Positions 24,727-31,922 of a stretch of DNA of 37,811 nucleotides are shown in pieces. The DNA lies in the NCBI GenBank assembly GCA_902795195.1, contig CADBKF010000033.1, positions 1 to 37,811 on the forward strand. Reading direction: 5' to 3'. The DNA comes from Oscillospiraceae bacterium. GTDB taxonomy: Bacteria; Bacillota; Clostridia; Oscillospirales; Oscillospiraceae. Each line of letters begins with the position of its first letter. Positions within the stretch are counted from its first letter, which is position 1. A model generated the notes under the pieces. The model searched no databases, was not told where the DNA came from, and worked only from the letters and a program-made list of their open reading frames with translations. The position numbers were made by a program, and so were the translations under genes.

Positions 24727-25703
24727 CCAGAATCGCCATCCTCGGCTACGGCAACCTGGGCCGCGGCGTGGAGGCTGCCGTGGCCAAAAACGCCGATCAG
24801 CAGCTTGTTGCCATCTTTACCCGGCGCGATCCCAAGTCCATCACCCCGGCAACCGAAGGTGTTCCCGTTCTTTCGGTGGACGAGATTGATAATTATGTCA
24901 ACCAAGTTGACGTTCTGATGCTCTGCGGCGGCAGCGCGACGGATCTTCCCGAACAGACCAAGGCCTATGCCAGGCGCTTCAACGTGGTCGACAGCTTTGA
25001 CACGCACAAGCATATTCCGCAGCATTTTGCCGAGGCGGACGAAGCTTCCAAGGCCGGCGGGAAAATCAGCGTGATTTCCTGCGGCTGGGACCCGGGTCTG
25101 TTCTCCCTTGCCCGCACTTATTTTAACGCGGTGCTGCCCGACGGCACCGACTACACCTTCTGGGGCCGCGGCGTGAGCCAGGGCCACTCCGACGCGATCC
25201 GGCGGATCGCCGGCGTGGTGGATGCCCGGCAGTATACCGTCCCGGTGCCCGAGGCGCTCGAGGCGGTGCGCAGCGGCGAGTGCCCCACCCTGAGCACCCG
25301 GCAGAAGCACACCAGAGAGTGCTATGTGGTCGCCGAGGAGGGCGCGGATCTGGCGCGTATCGAGCGCGAGATCAAGACCATGCCCAATTACTTTGATGAG
25401 TATGACACGACCGTGGAGTTCATCACGCTCGATGAACTGCGGAAAAACCACAGCGGCATCCCCCACGGCGGCTTTGTGATCCGCAACGGCAAGACCGGCA
25501 GAAACGATCTGCGCCACACGGTCGAATTCCGTTTGCAGCTCGAATCCAACCCCGAGTTCACCGGCAGCGTCCTGGCGGCCTGTGCAAGAGCGGCGCACCG
25601 GATGAATCTGGAGGGCCAGTGCGGCTGCAAGACCATCCTCGACATCCCACCCGCATATCTGTCTGCAGAGTCTGCGGACTACCTGCGCGCCCATCTTCTG
25701 TGA
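24723..25703 (+). CDS. ddh: meso-Diaminopimelate D-dehydrogenase
   Basis: A 326-residue NADPH enzyme that aminates tetrahydrodipicolinate directly to meso-diaminopimelate, bypassing the succinylase/acetylase steps. Family landmarks: RIAILGYGNLGRGVE at the N-terminus, TRRDP, MLCGGSATDLPEQ, SFDTHKHIP, ISCGWDPGLFSL, TFWGRGVSQGHSDAIRRI and HTRECYVV. Length matches the family. With dapA and dapB it gives the whole route from aspartate semialdehyde to the peptidoglycan cross-linking residue, in one transcript. Confidence 0.95.
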   Translation: MTRIAILGYGNLGRGVEAAVAKNADQQLVAIFTRRDPKSITPATEGVPVLSVDEIDNYVNQVDVLMLCGGSATDLPEQTKAYARRFNVVDSFDTHKHIPQHFAEADEASKAGGKISVISCGWDPGLFSLARTYFNAVLPDGTDYTFWGRGVSQGHSDAIRRIAGVVDARQYTVPVPEALEAVRSGECPTLSTRQKHTRECYVVAEEGADLARIEREIKTMPNYFDEYDTTVEFITLDELRKNHSGIPHGGFVIRNGKTGRNDLRHTVEFRLQLESNPEFTGSVLAACARAAHRMNLEGQCGCKTILDIPPAYLSAESADYLRAHLL

Positions 25704-25710
25704 CGAGAAA

Positions 25711-25757
25711 TGAAAATCCCCGGAGGAAAATTCGTGCATGAATTATCCTCTGGGGAT
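25711..25757 (-). terminator. Long hairpin between convergent ddh and lipoprotein genes
   Basis: An 18-base arm (25716-25733, starting ATCCCCGGAGG) pairs with 25740-25757 with two mismatches around a GTGCAT loop. On the minus strand it is followed by TTTTCATTTCT, so it is best placed to stop minus-strand transcription from the lipoprotein gene; it may also act on the ddh transcript, though there is no T-run in that direction. Confidence 0.6.
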
Positions 25758-25765
25758 CTCTGCAT

Positions 25766-25905
25766 GGGCCTGTTGCAAAATGCACGAACCTGTCATTTCG
25801 AGGGAGCTTGCGACCGAGAAATCCGTACTTTTCACGTGAAAAAGCGTTAAATAGGAACGGATTTCTCGCTTCGCTCGAAATGACAGAGCATTTTGCAACA
25901 GGCCC
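25766..25905. repeat. 140-bp MITE-like interspersed palindrome with a parS-like core
   Basis: Nested inverted repeats: terminal arms GGGCCTGTTGCAAAATGC (25766-25783) with the exact complement at 25888-25905; then TGTCATTTCGAG (25791-25802) with 25874-25885; then CGAGAAATCCGT (25815-25826) with 25857-25868. Near the apex is the 14-base perfect palindrome TTTTCACGTGAAAA (25829-25842). It encodes nothing. The TGTCATTTCGAG...GAGAAATCC type of element recurs in many gut Firmicute genomes as I recall; copy number here is unknown. No target-site duplication is evident. It ends six bases from the lipoprotein stop codon. Confidence 0.8.
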
Positions 25906-25911
25906 TTTATT

Positions 25912-27552
25912 TTAATCTATGCCGTCCCACTGGGTGTTGTTCCAGGTTTCGGTGCCGTCGGGCTGGGGATTGAAGGCCACCTGGATGTAGTTGTCCTCAT
26001 CGGACCACCAGCGGAAGTAGATGGTACCCTCAAACGGGCTCTCGACGCTCATGCCGTGAACGCCAAACTGCGCGGCGATCTCGTCATAGGTCAGGCTGTA
26101 GCTCTGCGCCTCCTTGAGCCACGGCAGCACGCGCTGCAGGGTCGCCAGATCCACCTTGCCGTCGGCGCCCTCGCGGTCGTTGGGGTCGAGCGGTGTCGGC
26201 ACAAAGCTTCCGCCCACGTCCTCTCCCCCGCCGTTGTTCGGTGCGGGGATCTGATCGTCAACGATGTCATAGCCGATCTCAAAGCTGTCGGGCACCTCGG
26301 TGTAGCCCAGATCCAGCAGCGGCAGATACCAGTCCTCATAGTGGATCGGCATCATGTCCGTATACACGCAGCCGCTGGTGTCACCGTCTTCCACATCCTC
26401 CCAGCGCTCGCCCCAGGGTCTGAGGTAGAAGCGGTATTCAAAATAATCCTCCGGATTGTCCGGGTCCTCATAATGGCCGCCGATCTCTATCATTTCGGGG
26501 AAGTGGCTGACTGTGGAGTCCTCCGGATCCACATACCACCCGCCGCGCAGGATCTCCATGGTGGCAGCTTCCTCCTGCTCGTGATACCAGTGGCCGGTCG
26601 GGAAGAAGGTGCCACTGAGCAGCTCCATTGCGCCCTTTTCACCTTCCCCGTCGATGAAGCGGACCTTGGCCGTGACCAGAGGCAGCTCTCTCGTGTCGCC
26701 GCCATACCAGAGTGTGATGTCGCCGGTGTCGTCACTGTGCACATCGATGACGGCATAGGCATCCCAAGCGCTGCCATCGATGCCGTTTTGCTCGTATTTG
26801 CCGCCGCCGTCGATCGTGCTCCACCAGCCGTACCAGCTGCCGCTCCACCAGTCATAATCCGATGTTGCGGGCTCGGTGGGGCGCTCCGCGCCGCCGGGGT
26901 TGCCGGAAAGCGCAGCCTTGCCGTCGGGATCGGTAATCTGAATACTTGAAAGGATGGATTTGACATCCGCATCCTCGAGCGTGAAGCTGTCCTCGTCGGT
27001 TTCGTAGTACAGCGTGGCCTGCAGCTGCACATCACCCAGATCCTCAAAGAGGATCATAAGCTTGGAGCTGAAGCTCAGACCGGAGAAGCCGGTCCAGGTG
27101 TGCTCGCCTGTGGTGATCGTGCCGAGGTCCTCGGTCTCGTCGTACCAGTCGGCATCCGGCGGATAGAGCTCGGTGGACGGGCCGCCGTATTTGATCATGA
27201 TATAGGGCTTGGTGAACATGTCAAAATCAGAGGTATCGCCCTTGATGATGACAAGCTGTGTGGGGTCGATCTCGTCGCTGTCGCTGAAAATGTCCGTCTG
27301 CGGGAATTCCTTCCAGCCCTCCGGAACCTGCACGGAGAAGCAGCCGGTGTCGTACACATTGCCGCTCTGTGTCGGACCCGGATCGGGTGTGGGATCAGGC
27401 TCGGGGTGATCCGGGTTTGCGGGTTCATTCGAGCCGCCTCCGCTGTTGCCGGCTTGCAATGCGGGGTCCTCTTGGATCTCGCCGCCCTTGGAGCAGGCCG
27501 CCATGGACAGCAGCATGCATACCGCGAGCAGCAGGCATAGCCATTTCTTCAT
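25912..27552 (-). CDS. Exported lipoprotein of unknown function
   Basis: A 546-residue protein. The signal peptide KKWLCLLLAVCMLLSMAAC ends in a lipobox (SMAAC), so it should be lipid-anchored on the outer face of the membrane. A Gly/Ser/Pro/Asp-rich linker follows (PDHPEPDPTPDPGPTQSG), then a segment like the PsbP/DcrB group of small exported domains (TGCFSVQVPEGWKEFPQTD), then Trp- and Tyr-rich beta sequence with no assigned family. Start at ATG 27552, with AAGGAGG seven bases upstream; an in-frame ATG seven codons earlier lacks a site. Single-gene unit with a consensus promoter. Function not recognised. Confidence 0.85.
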   Translation of the reverse strand: MKKWLCLLLAVCMLLSMAACSKGGEIQEDPALQAGNSGGGSNEPANPDHPEPDPTPDPGPTQSGNVYDTGCFSVQVPEGWKEFPQTDIFSDSDEIDPTQLVIIKGDTSDFDMFTKPYIMIKYGGPSTELYPPDADWYDETEDLGTITTGEHTWTGFSGLSFSSKLMILFEDLGDVQLQATLYYETDEDSFTLEDADVKSILSSIQITDPDGKAALSGNPGGAERPTEPATSDYDWWSGSWYGWWSTIDGGGKYEQNGIDGSAWDAYAVIDVHSDDTGDITLWYGGDTRELPLVTAKVRFIDGEGEKGAMELLSGTFFPTGHWYHEQEEAATMEILRGGWYVDPEDSTVSHFPEMIEIGGHYEDPDNPEDYFEYRFYLRPWGERWEDVEDGDTSGCVYTDMMPIHYEDWYLPLLDLGYTEVPDSFEIGYDIVDDQIPAPNNGGGEDVGGSFVPTPLDPNDREGADGKVDLATLQRVLPWLKEAQSYSLTYDEIAAQFGVHGMSVESPFEGTIYFRWWSDEDNYIQVAFNPQPDGTETWNNTQWDGID

Positions 27553-27587
27553 GGGAAAACCTCCTTTATTCAATTTCTGCCAATTCC

Positions 27588-27616
27588 AGTATACGCATAA
27601 AAATGCGCAATGTCAA
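27588..27616 (-). promoter_or_regulatory. Sigma-A promoter of the lipoprotein gene with dyad in the spacer
   Basis: On the minus strand TTGACA (27616-27611), 17-base spacer, TATACT (27593-27588). The spacer holds the dyad CGCAT-AAAA-ATGCG (27594-27607), a possible operator. Confidence 0.8.
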
Positions 27617-27671
27617 TGCAGAACCCAGAATAAAGGAGGCGTTTTTCTCTTTTATTGATATTTTTTCGCGA

Positions 27672-29033
27672 TTATCCGAGCTTCGGCAGCGTGTCAAAGC
27701 CCTTCTGCAGGTCCTCGTCGGTCGGCACGTAGTCGGTCATGGTGCCGTCAATGAAGGAGCGGTAGGCGCTCAGGTCGAAATAGCCGGTGCCGGTGAGACC
27801 GAAGAGGATCTTCTTCTTTTCGCCGGTTTCCTTGCAGCGCAGGGCCTCGTCGATGGCCGCGCGGATGGCGTGGCTGGATTCGGGCGCGGGCAGCGTGCCT
27901 TCGATGCGGGCGAAGAGCTGCGCGGCCTCAAAGACCTTGGTCTGCTCATAGCTGACCGCCTCCAGAAGGCCGTCTGCGCGCAGCTTGGAGATGATGGCGC
28001 TCATGCCGTGGAAGCGAAGGCCGCCGGCATGGTTGGGCGCCGGGATGAACTGGCTGCCCAGGGTGTACATCTTGATGAGCGGGGTCATGTTGCCGGTGTC
28101 GCCGAAGTCGTAGGCATACACGCCGCGGGTCAGACTCGGGCAGCTGGCAGGCTCGACGGCCCGGAAGACGATATGGTTCTTGCCCTCGATGCGCTCTGCC
28201 ATGAACGGCGCGATCAGGCCGCCCAGGTTGGAGCCGCCGCCGGCGCAGCCGATGATGATGTCCGGCTGCACGCCGTACTTATCCAGCGCGGCCTTGGCCT
28301 CCATGCCGATGATGGACTGGTGCAGCAGCACATGGTTGAGCACAGAGCCCAGCACGTAGCGGCAGTTGGGGGTCTTAATGGCCTTCTCCATCGCCTCGGA
28401 GATCGCGCAGCCAAGCGAGCCCGTGGTGTCGGGCATCTCGGCCAAAATCTTCCGGCCGACCTCGGTGGTGTCAGACGGCGACGGCGTGACCGTGGCGCCG
28501 TAGGTCTCCATGACGGTCTTGCGGTAGGGCTTCTGCTGCGCGGAGCCCTTGACCATGAACACGTCCAGGCCGATGCCGAAGAAGCTGCAGGCCATGGACA
28601 GCGCGGTGCCCCACTGGCCGGCACCGGTCTCGGTGGTCAGGTGGGTCAGACCCTCCTGCTTGGCATAGTAGACCTGCGCGGCAGCGGAGTTGAGCTTGTG
28701 GCTGCCGGAGGTGTTGTTGCCCTCAAACTTGTAGTAGATCTCCGCCGGGGTGCCCAGCATCTGCTCGAGATTGTAGGCGCGCACGACCGGAGAGGGCCGA
28801 TACATCTTGTAGAAGCGCTGGATGTCCTCAGGGATCGGGATCAGCTTGTCGGTCTTGTTGAGCTCCTGCGCGGAGCCGGCCTTGGTGAACACCGCCTCAA
28901 GCATGTCCTGCGTCACGGGCTCGCCCGTGGCCGGGTTGAGCATCGGGGGCAGATCCATGTATGCCTGGAGGTTCAGCCAATTCTTGGGCATTTCGTCCTC
29001 GGAAAGATAGATTTTGTACGGTACCTGTGCCAT
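27672..29033 (-). CDS. TrpB-like PLP-dependent enzyme (TrpB2 type tryptophan synthase beta chain)
   Basis: A 453-residue fold-type II PLP enzyme of the TrpB2 class. The PLP lysine is in NNTSGSHKLNSA. ETGAGQWGTALSMA and the phosphate-binding CAGGGSNLGGL match TrpB, and the extra N-terminal segment (KIYLSEDEMPKNWLNLQAYM, LPPMLNPATGEPV) is what separates TrpB2 from TrpB1. It would make tryptophan from indole plus serine (or phosphoserine). No trpA is nearby, so salvage of free indole is plausible. Expression is controlled by the tryptophan T-box just upstream, which supports the assignment. RBS AAAGGAG precedes the ATG at 29033. Confidence 0.92.
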   Translation of the reverse strand: MAQVPYKIYLSEDEMPKNWLNLQAYMDLPPMLNPATGEPVTQDMLEAVFTKAGSAQELNKTDKLIPIPEDIQRFYKMYRPSPVVRAYNLEQMLGTPAEIYYKFEGNNTSGSHKLNSAAAQVYYAKQEGLTHLTTETGAGQWGTALSMACSFFGIGLDVFMVKGSAQQKPYRKTVMETYGATVTPSPSDTTEVGRKILAEMPDTTGSLGCAISEAMEKAIKTPNCRYVLGSVLNHVLLHQSIIGMEAKAALDKYGVQPDIIIGCAGGGSNLGGLIAPFMAERIEGKNHIVFRAVEPASCPSLTRGVYAYDFGDTGNMTPLIKMYTLGSQFIPAPNHAGGLRFHGMSAIISKLRADGLLEAVSYEQTKVFEAAQLFARIEGTLPAPESSHAIRAAIDEALRCKETGEKKKILFGLTGTGYFDLSAYRSFIDGTMTDYVPTDEDLQKGFDTLPKLG

Positions 29034-29064
29034 GATGTTTTCTCCTTTCGTTGTGCGGGACAAG

Positions 29065-29340
29065 AAAAAAACCCTCGTCCCATGTTGAAAAATAATCACA
29101 TAGGACAAGAGCTGAACTCCTGCGGTGCCACCTATATTCGTCCGTTCGGACGCACTCACGCGTACCAACATACGCTGCTCCGTTAACGCTGAGCCTGCGT
29201 TCTTCCTACTTGGCGTAAAGCCGTTCAGTCGACCCTCATGAGGCCATTCTCTTCCGGACTTGCCGCCGGGATTCCACCCTCCCCGGCTCTCTGAGACAAG
29301 GCGCCAAAAGATACTTATCTCACTCATCGGTTTTGCTTGC
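29065..29340 (-). promoter_or_regulatory. T-box leader, tryptophan-specific (UGG specifier)
   Basis: A leader of about 275 bases on the minus strand that fills the long gap upstream of the TrpB-like gene. The T-box sequence AGGTGGCACCGCA is at 29133-29121. The terminator pairs CTCTTGTCCTATG with CATGGGACGAGGG, followed by seven T (29111-29065). In Stem I, the AGTA and GAA strands of the loop E motif are seen and the triplet directly after GAA is TGG (29246-29244), the Trp codon. The lower stem pairs ATGAG with CTCAT. Uncharged tRNA-Trp would stabilise the antiterminator and switch the gene on. Confidence 0.9.
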
Positions 29341-29344
29341 CATA

Positions 29345-29373
29345 AAAATAGCACAGTGTTTCCCGATTGTCAA
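29345..29373 (-). promoter_or_regulatory. Sigma-A promoter of the T-box/TrpB-like unit
   Basis: On the minus strand consensus TTGACA (29373-29368), 17-base spacer, TATTTT (29350-29345). It stands back to back with the glycosyltransferase promoter. Confidence 0.85.
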
Positions 29374-29391
29374 GCATTTTTTTGAAATCAC

Positions 29392-29419
29392 TTGCTTTTT
29401 TCCCGGATTGGAGTATAAT
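29392..29419 (+). promoter_or_regulatory. Sigma-A promoter of the glycosyltransferase gene
   Basis: TTGCTT (29392-29397), 16-base spacer, consensus TATAAT (29414-29419). Divergent from the T-box promoter, with only 18 bases between the two -35 elements. Confidence 0.7.
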
Positions 29420-29457
29420 AATACCATTCTTTCAGAAAAAGACGGAGAATGGCTGTC

Positions 29458-30165
29458 ATGAAATTTTCATTGATCGTTCCGATGTACAACGAAAGCAAGA
29501 TCATTCAGGACACGGTTCGCACGCTGACCGATTATCTGCAGGCAAATTTTGACGATTATGAGCTGATTTTTGCCGACGACGGCAGCACCGATGACTCAAA
29601 GGCGCTGGTCGAGGCGCTCAAGCTGCCGAATGTGCGCGTGGTGGGCTACGAGAAAAACCGCGGCAAGGGCTGCGCGGTGCGCACCGGCATGCTGGCCGCC
29701 ACAGGCGATATCGCCATGTTCCTGGATTCCGACCTGGCCTACGGCACCGATGTGATCCGCCAGGGCGTGGATCTTCTGCTGGCAAACCCGGACAAGGACA
29801 TGCTGATCGGCTCGCGCGTCAAGCATCCCGAGGGCTACAGCGGCTATACCGCGATCCGCAAGCTGGCCTCCCGGGTTTATATCGTGGTGCTCAACATTGC
29901 CGGCGGGCTCCGGCAGTCGGACTCCCAGTGCGGCTGCAAGCTCTTCCGCGGCAAGGCGATCCACGAGATCTTCTCCCGGATGCAGACCGACGGCTTTGCC
30001 TTCGACTTTGAAGCGATCCTGTGGGCGCAGAAGCTGGGCTACTCCATCATGGAGATGCCGGTCAAGATTATCAACCACCGCGAGTCCAAGGTCCGCGTGC
30101 TGCACGATTCCGTGCAGATGCTTCTAGAACTGCGGCGCATCAAGAAGCGCGTCGCGAAAGGGTAA
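29458..30165 (+). CDS. Family 2 glycosyltransferase (dolichol-phosphate-glucosyltransferase-like)
   Basis: A 235-residue GT-A enzyme: SLIVPMYNES at the N-terminus, the nucleotide-binding FADDGSTDDS, KNRGKGCAVRTGM, and the metal-binding DSDLAYG. C-terminal DSQCGCKLFRGKA and DGFAFDFEAI are typical of the Alg5/polyprenyl-phosphate sugar synthase group, which load a sugar onto a lipid carrier on the cytoplasmic side. There is no C-terminal membrane anchor. The start at 29458 has GGAG ten bases upstream; ATG at 29449 is an alternative but overlaps the site. The stop TAA is also the first triplet of the repeat that follows. Confidence 0.9.
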   Translation: MKFSLIVPMYNESKIIQDTVRTLTDYLQANFDDYELIFADDGSTDDSKALVEALKLPNVRVVGYEKNRGKGCAVRTGMLAATGDIAMFLDSDLAYGTDVIRQGVDLLLANPDKDMLIGSRVKHPEGYSGYTAIRKLASRVYIVVLNIAGGLRQSDSQCGCKLFRGKAIHEIFSRMQTDGFAFDFEAILWAQKLGYSIMEMPVKIINHRESKVRVLHDSVQMLLELRRIKKRVAKG

Positions 30166-30296
30166 TGAAAAAATGAAACTATGAAAAAATGAAAGAATTA
30201 TGGTATCCCTTCGGGATAAATTCCAATCAATTTTTCATATTGAATATGAAAAATACCTCAATTTTTTCATTCTTTCATTCCTTCATTATTTCATTA
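30163..30296. repeat. 134-bp interspersed palindrome starting on a stop codon
   Basis: The left arm (30163-30206) carries tandem ATGAAAAA/ATGAAACT-type units and ends ATTATGGTAT. The right arm (about 30253-30296) is its near-complement, made of TTTCATT units. Between them are two further hairpins, ATCCCTTCGGGAT and TTTTTCATATTGAATATGAAAAA. The whole could fold into one branched cruciform. The first triplet is the TAA of the glycosyltransferase gene, and the far end touches the HtrA terminator hairpin. Non-coding. Confidence 0.8.
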
Positions 30297-30338
30297 CGAA
30301 ACGCGCCATCCCGAACTCAAGGGATGGCGCGTTTCGTA
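30295..30338 (-). terminator. Terminator-like hairpin of the HtrA gene
   Basis: A perfect 18-base stem (30295-30312 with 30321-30338) around an eight-base loop, three bases past the HtrA stop codon. On the minus strand it is followed by TGAAATAATG from the repeat rather than a T-run, so termination may rely on stem strength. Confidence 0.6.
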
Positions 30339-30341
30339 TTA

Positions 30342-31709
30342 TTAGCCGCCGAAGCCGAAGGGGAAGCCGCCAAAGCCGCCGAAGCCGCTGCCGCCGAAGG
30401 GATCGACCTGTTGGGTCTGCGGGGTCTGCTCGGTCTGCTCGCTTTCCGTCTGCTGGGCCTTCTCGCCCACGGTGACGGTCAGTGTCAGCGTCTCGCCCTG
30501 GCGGTAGACCGTCAGAAGCAGCGTGTCGCCGACCTCGCAGTCGGAGATCGCCTCCACCAGATCGCTGCTGCCGGTGAGCGCCTGGCCGTTGGCCGCGGTG
30601 ATGATGTCGTTGGCCTTGAGGCCGGCCTGCTCGGCCGGGCTGCCGCTGACGACCTGGGAGACTGCCGCACCGGCCGGCAGGCCAAGCGCCTGGTTCTCTT
30701 CGGTCACGTCACCTACGCTCACACCGATGTAGGGGTGCGCGTAATAGCCCTTCTCCATGATGCTCGAGACGATCTCGAGCACGGAGTTGATCGGGATGGC
30801 GAAGCCGATGTTGTCGATCGAGGCTTCGCTGCTGTAGCCGCTGCTGGAATATTTGGCGTTCGTGATGCCCACGACCTCGCCGTAGCTGTTGAACAGCGCG
30901 CCGCCGGAGTTGCCGGAGTTGATGGGCGCGGTGGTCTGGATCAGGCGCATCCTGATGCCGCCGGAGAGGGTGATGTCACGGTTGAGCGCGCTCACCACGC
31001 CGCTCGAGAGCGAGAAGGTCAGCTCGCCCAGCGGGTTGCCGATGGCAAGCACCGTGTCGCCCACGTTCATTTCATCGGAGTCGCCCAGAATGACCGGCGT
31101 CAGGCCGCTGGCCTCCACCTTGAGGACCGCCACGTCGTTGCTCTCGTCATAGCCGACGAGCTCTGCGTCGTACTCGGTGCCGTCGTACATGGCGACCTGG
31201 ATGGAGCTTGCGCCTTCGACCACGTGGTAGTTTGTCACAATATAGCCGTCCTCGGTGATGATGAAGCCAGACCCGGCAGCCGCGCCGGTAGTCTGATAGC
31301 CCCAGAGGTTGGTAGAGATGATCTCCGTCGTGATGCCGACGGTGGAGTTCACGTTCTTGGCATAGACCTCCGCGGGAGTGAGCTCCTTGTTGTTGTCCAC
31401 ATGCACCAGATCCAGCTCCGCGCTCTCGCGGCTGCTGATCAGGGCGTTTGCCGTGACAGCCTCCTGCGCCTCGGGCGTCTGCTGCTGGCGATTCACCAGC
31501 GTCACCGTACCGGCGCCGACCGCGCCGCCCAGCAGCGAGCAGCACAGGGCCAGCGCCACAATGCGGGCAGCGCCGTGCTTTTTCTTCTCCTTGATCACCG
31601 GCTTGGCCGGCTGCGCGGCATATTGATAGCCGTTGTTGTAGTACTGCTCCGCCTGCGGCTTCTTCTGCTCTTCAGGCTCTTCAAACAGGAAATCATAGAA
31701 ATCGTCCAT
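30342..31709 (-). CDS. HtrA/DegP-type membrane-anchored serine protease with PDZ domain
   Basis: A 455-residue S1C protease for envelope protein quality control. A Tyr/Gln-rich cytoplasmic N-terminus is followed by KEKKKHGAAR and one membrane helix (about 50-70). The trypsin-like domain has a full triad: His162 in VTNYHVVEG, Asp192 in ESNDVAVLKV, Ser268 in INSGNSGGAL. A single PDZ domain (IGVSVGDVT ... SPAEQAGLKANDIITAANGQ) spans about 325-425. The C-terminal tail is Gln/Thr-rich and ends in a Gly/Phe-rich stretch (FGGSGFGGFGGFPFGFGG). Start at ATG 31709 (MDDFYDF) with AAAGGA upstream. It carries its own transcription unit, convergent with the glycosyltransferase gene. Confidence 0.94.
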   Translation of the reverse strand: MDDFYDFLFEEPEEQKKPQAEQYYNNGYQYAAQPAKPVIKEKKKHGAARIVALALCCSLLGGAVGAGTVTLVNRQQQTPEAQEAVTANALISSRESAELDLVHVDNNKELTPAEVYAKNVNSTVGITTEIISTNLWGYQTTGAAAGSGFIITEDGYIVTNYHVVEGASSIQVAMYDGTEYDAELVGYDESNDVAVLKVEASGLTPVILGDSDEMNVGDTVLAIGNPLGELTFSLSSGVVSALNRDITLSGGIRMRLIQTTAPINSGNSGGALFNSYGEVVGITNAKYSSSGYSSEASIDNIGFAIPINSVLEIVSSIMEKGYYAHPYIGVSVGDVTEENQALGLPAGAAVSQVVSGSPAEQAGLKANDIITAANGQALTGSSDLVEAISDCEVGDTLLLTVYRQGETLTLTVTVGEKAQQTESEQTEQTPQTQQVDPFGGSGFGGFGGFPFGFGG

Positions 31710-31873
31710 ATTCAACCGTCCTTTCTCGCTCAACGGGTTTCTTTCTTTTGATGCTTAGATTGTAGCGCCGGTTTTTGAACGATGTTTTATCTGTTCATGA
31801 AGGATTTGTAAACCGAATGTGAAAATTTGTGCATGACGCCCCTTCGGGAATTTTTTTCTTTTCCATGTTTTTC

Positions 31874-31902
31874 TTGCAGAATTCGACTGTTTGTGATACG
31901 AT
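31874..31902 (+). promoter_or_regulatory. Sigma-A promoter of the CapA-like operon
   Basis: TTGCAG (31874-31879), 17-base spacer, TACGAT (31897-31902), about 20 bases before the start codon. Confidence 0.6.
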
Positions 31903-31922
31903 AACTCAGAGAGGGTGATATT

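Noticed and set aside
25766-25905. A true insertion sequence remnant with target-site duplication
   Set aside because: No transposase fragment and no matching direct repeats at the two ends were seen; I describe it only as MITE-like.
29040-29354. Coding extension of the TrpB-like protein into the leader
   Set aside because: The frame stays open, but the sequence is explained fully by the T-box, its terminator and a ribosome binding site at the internal ATG.
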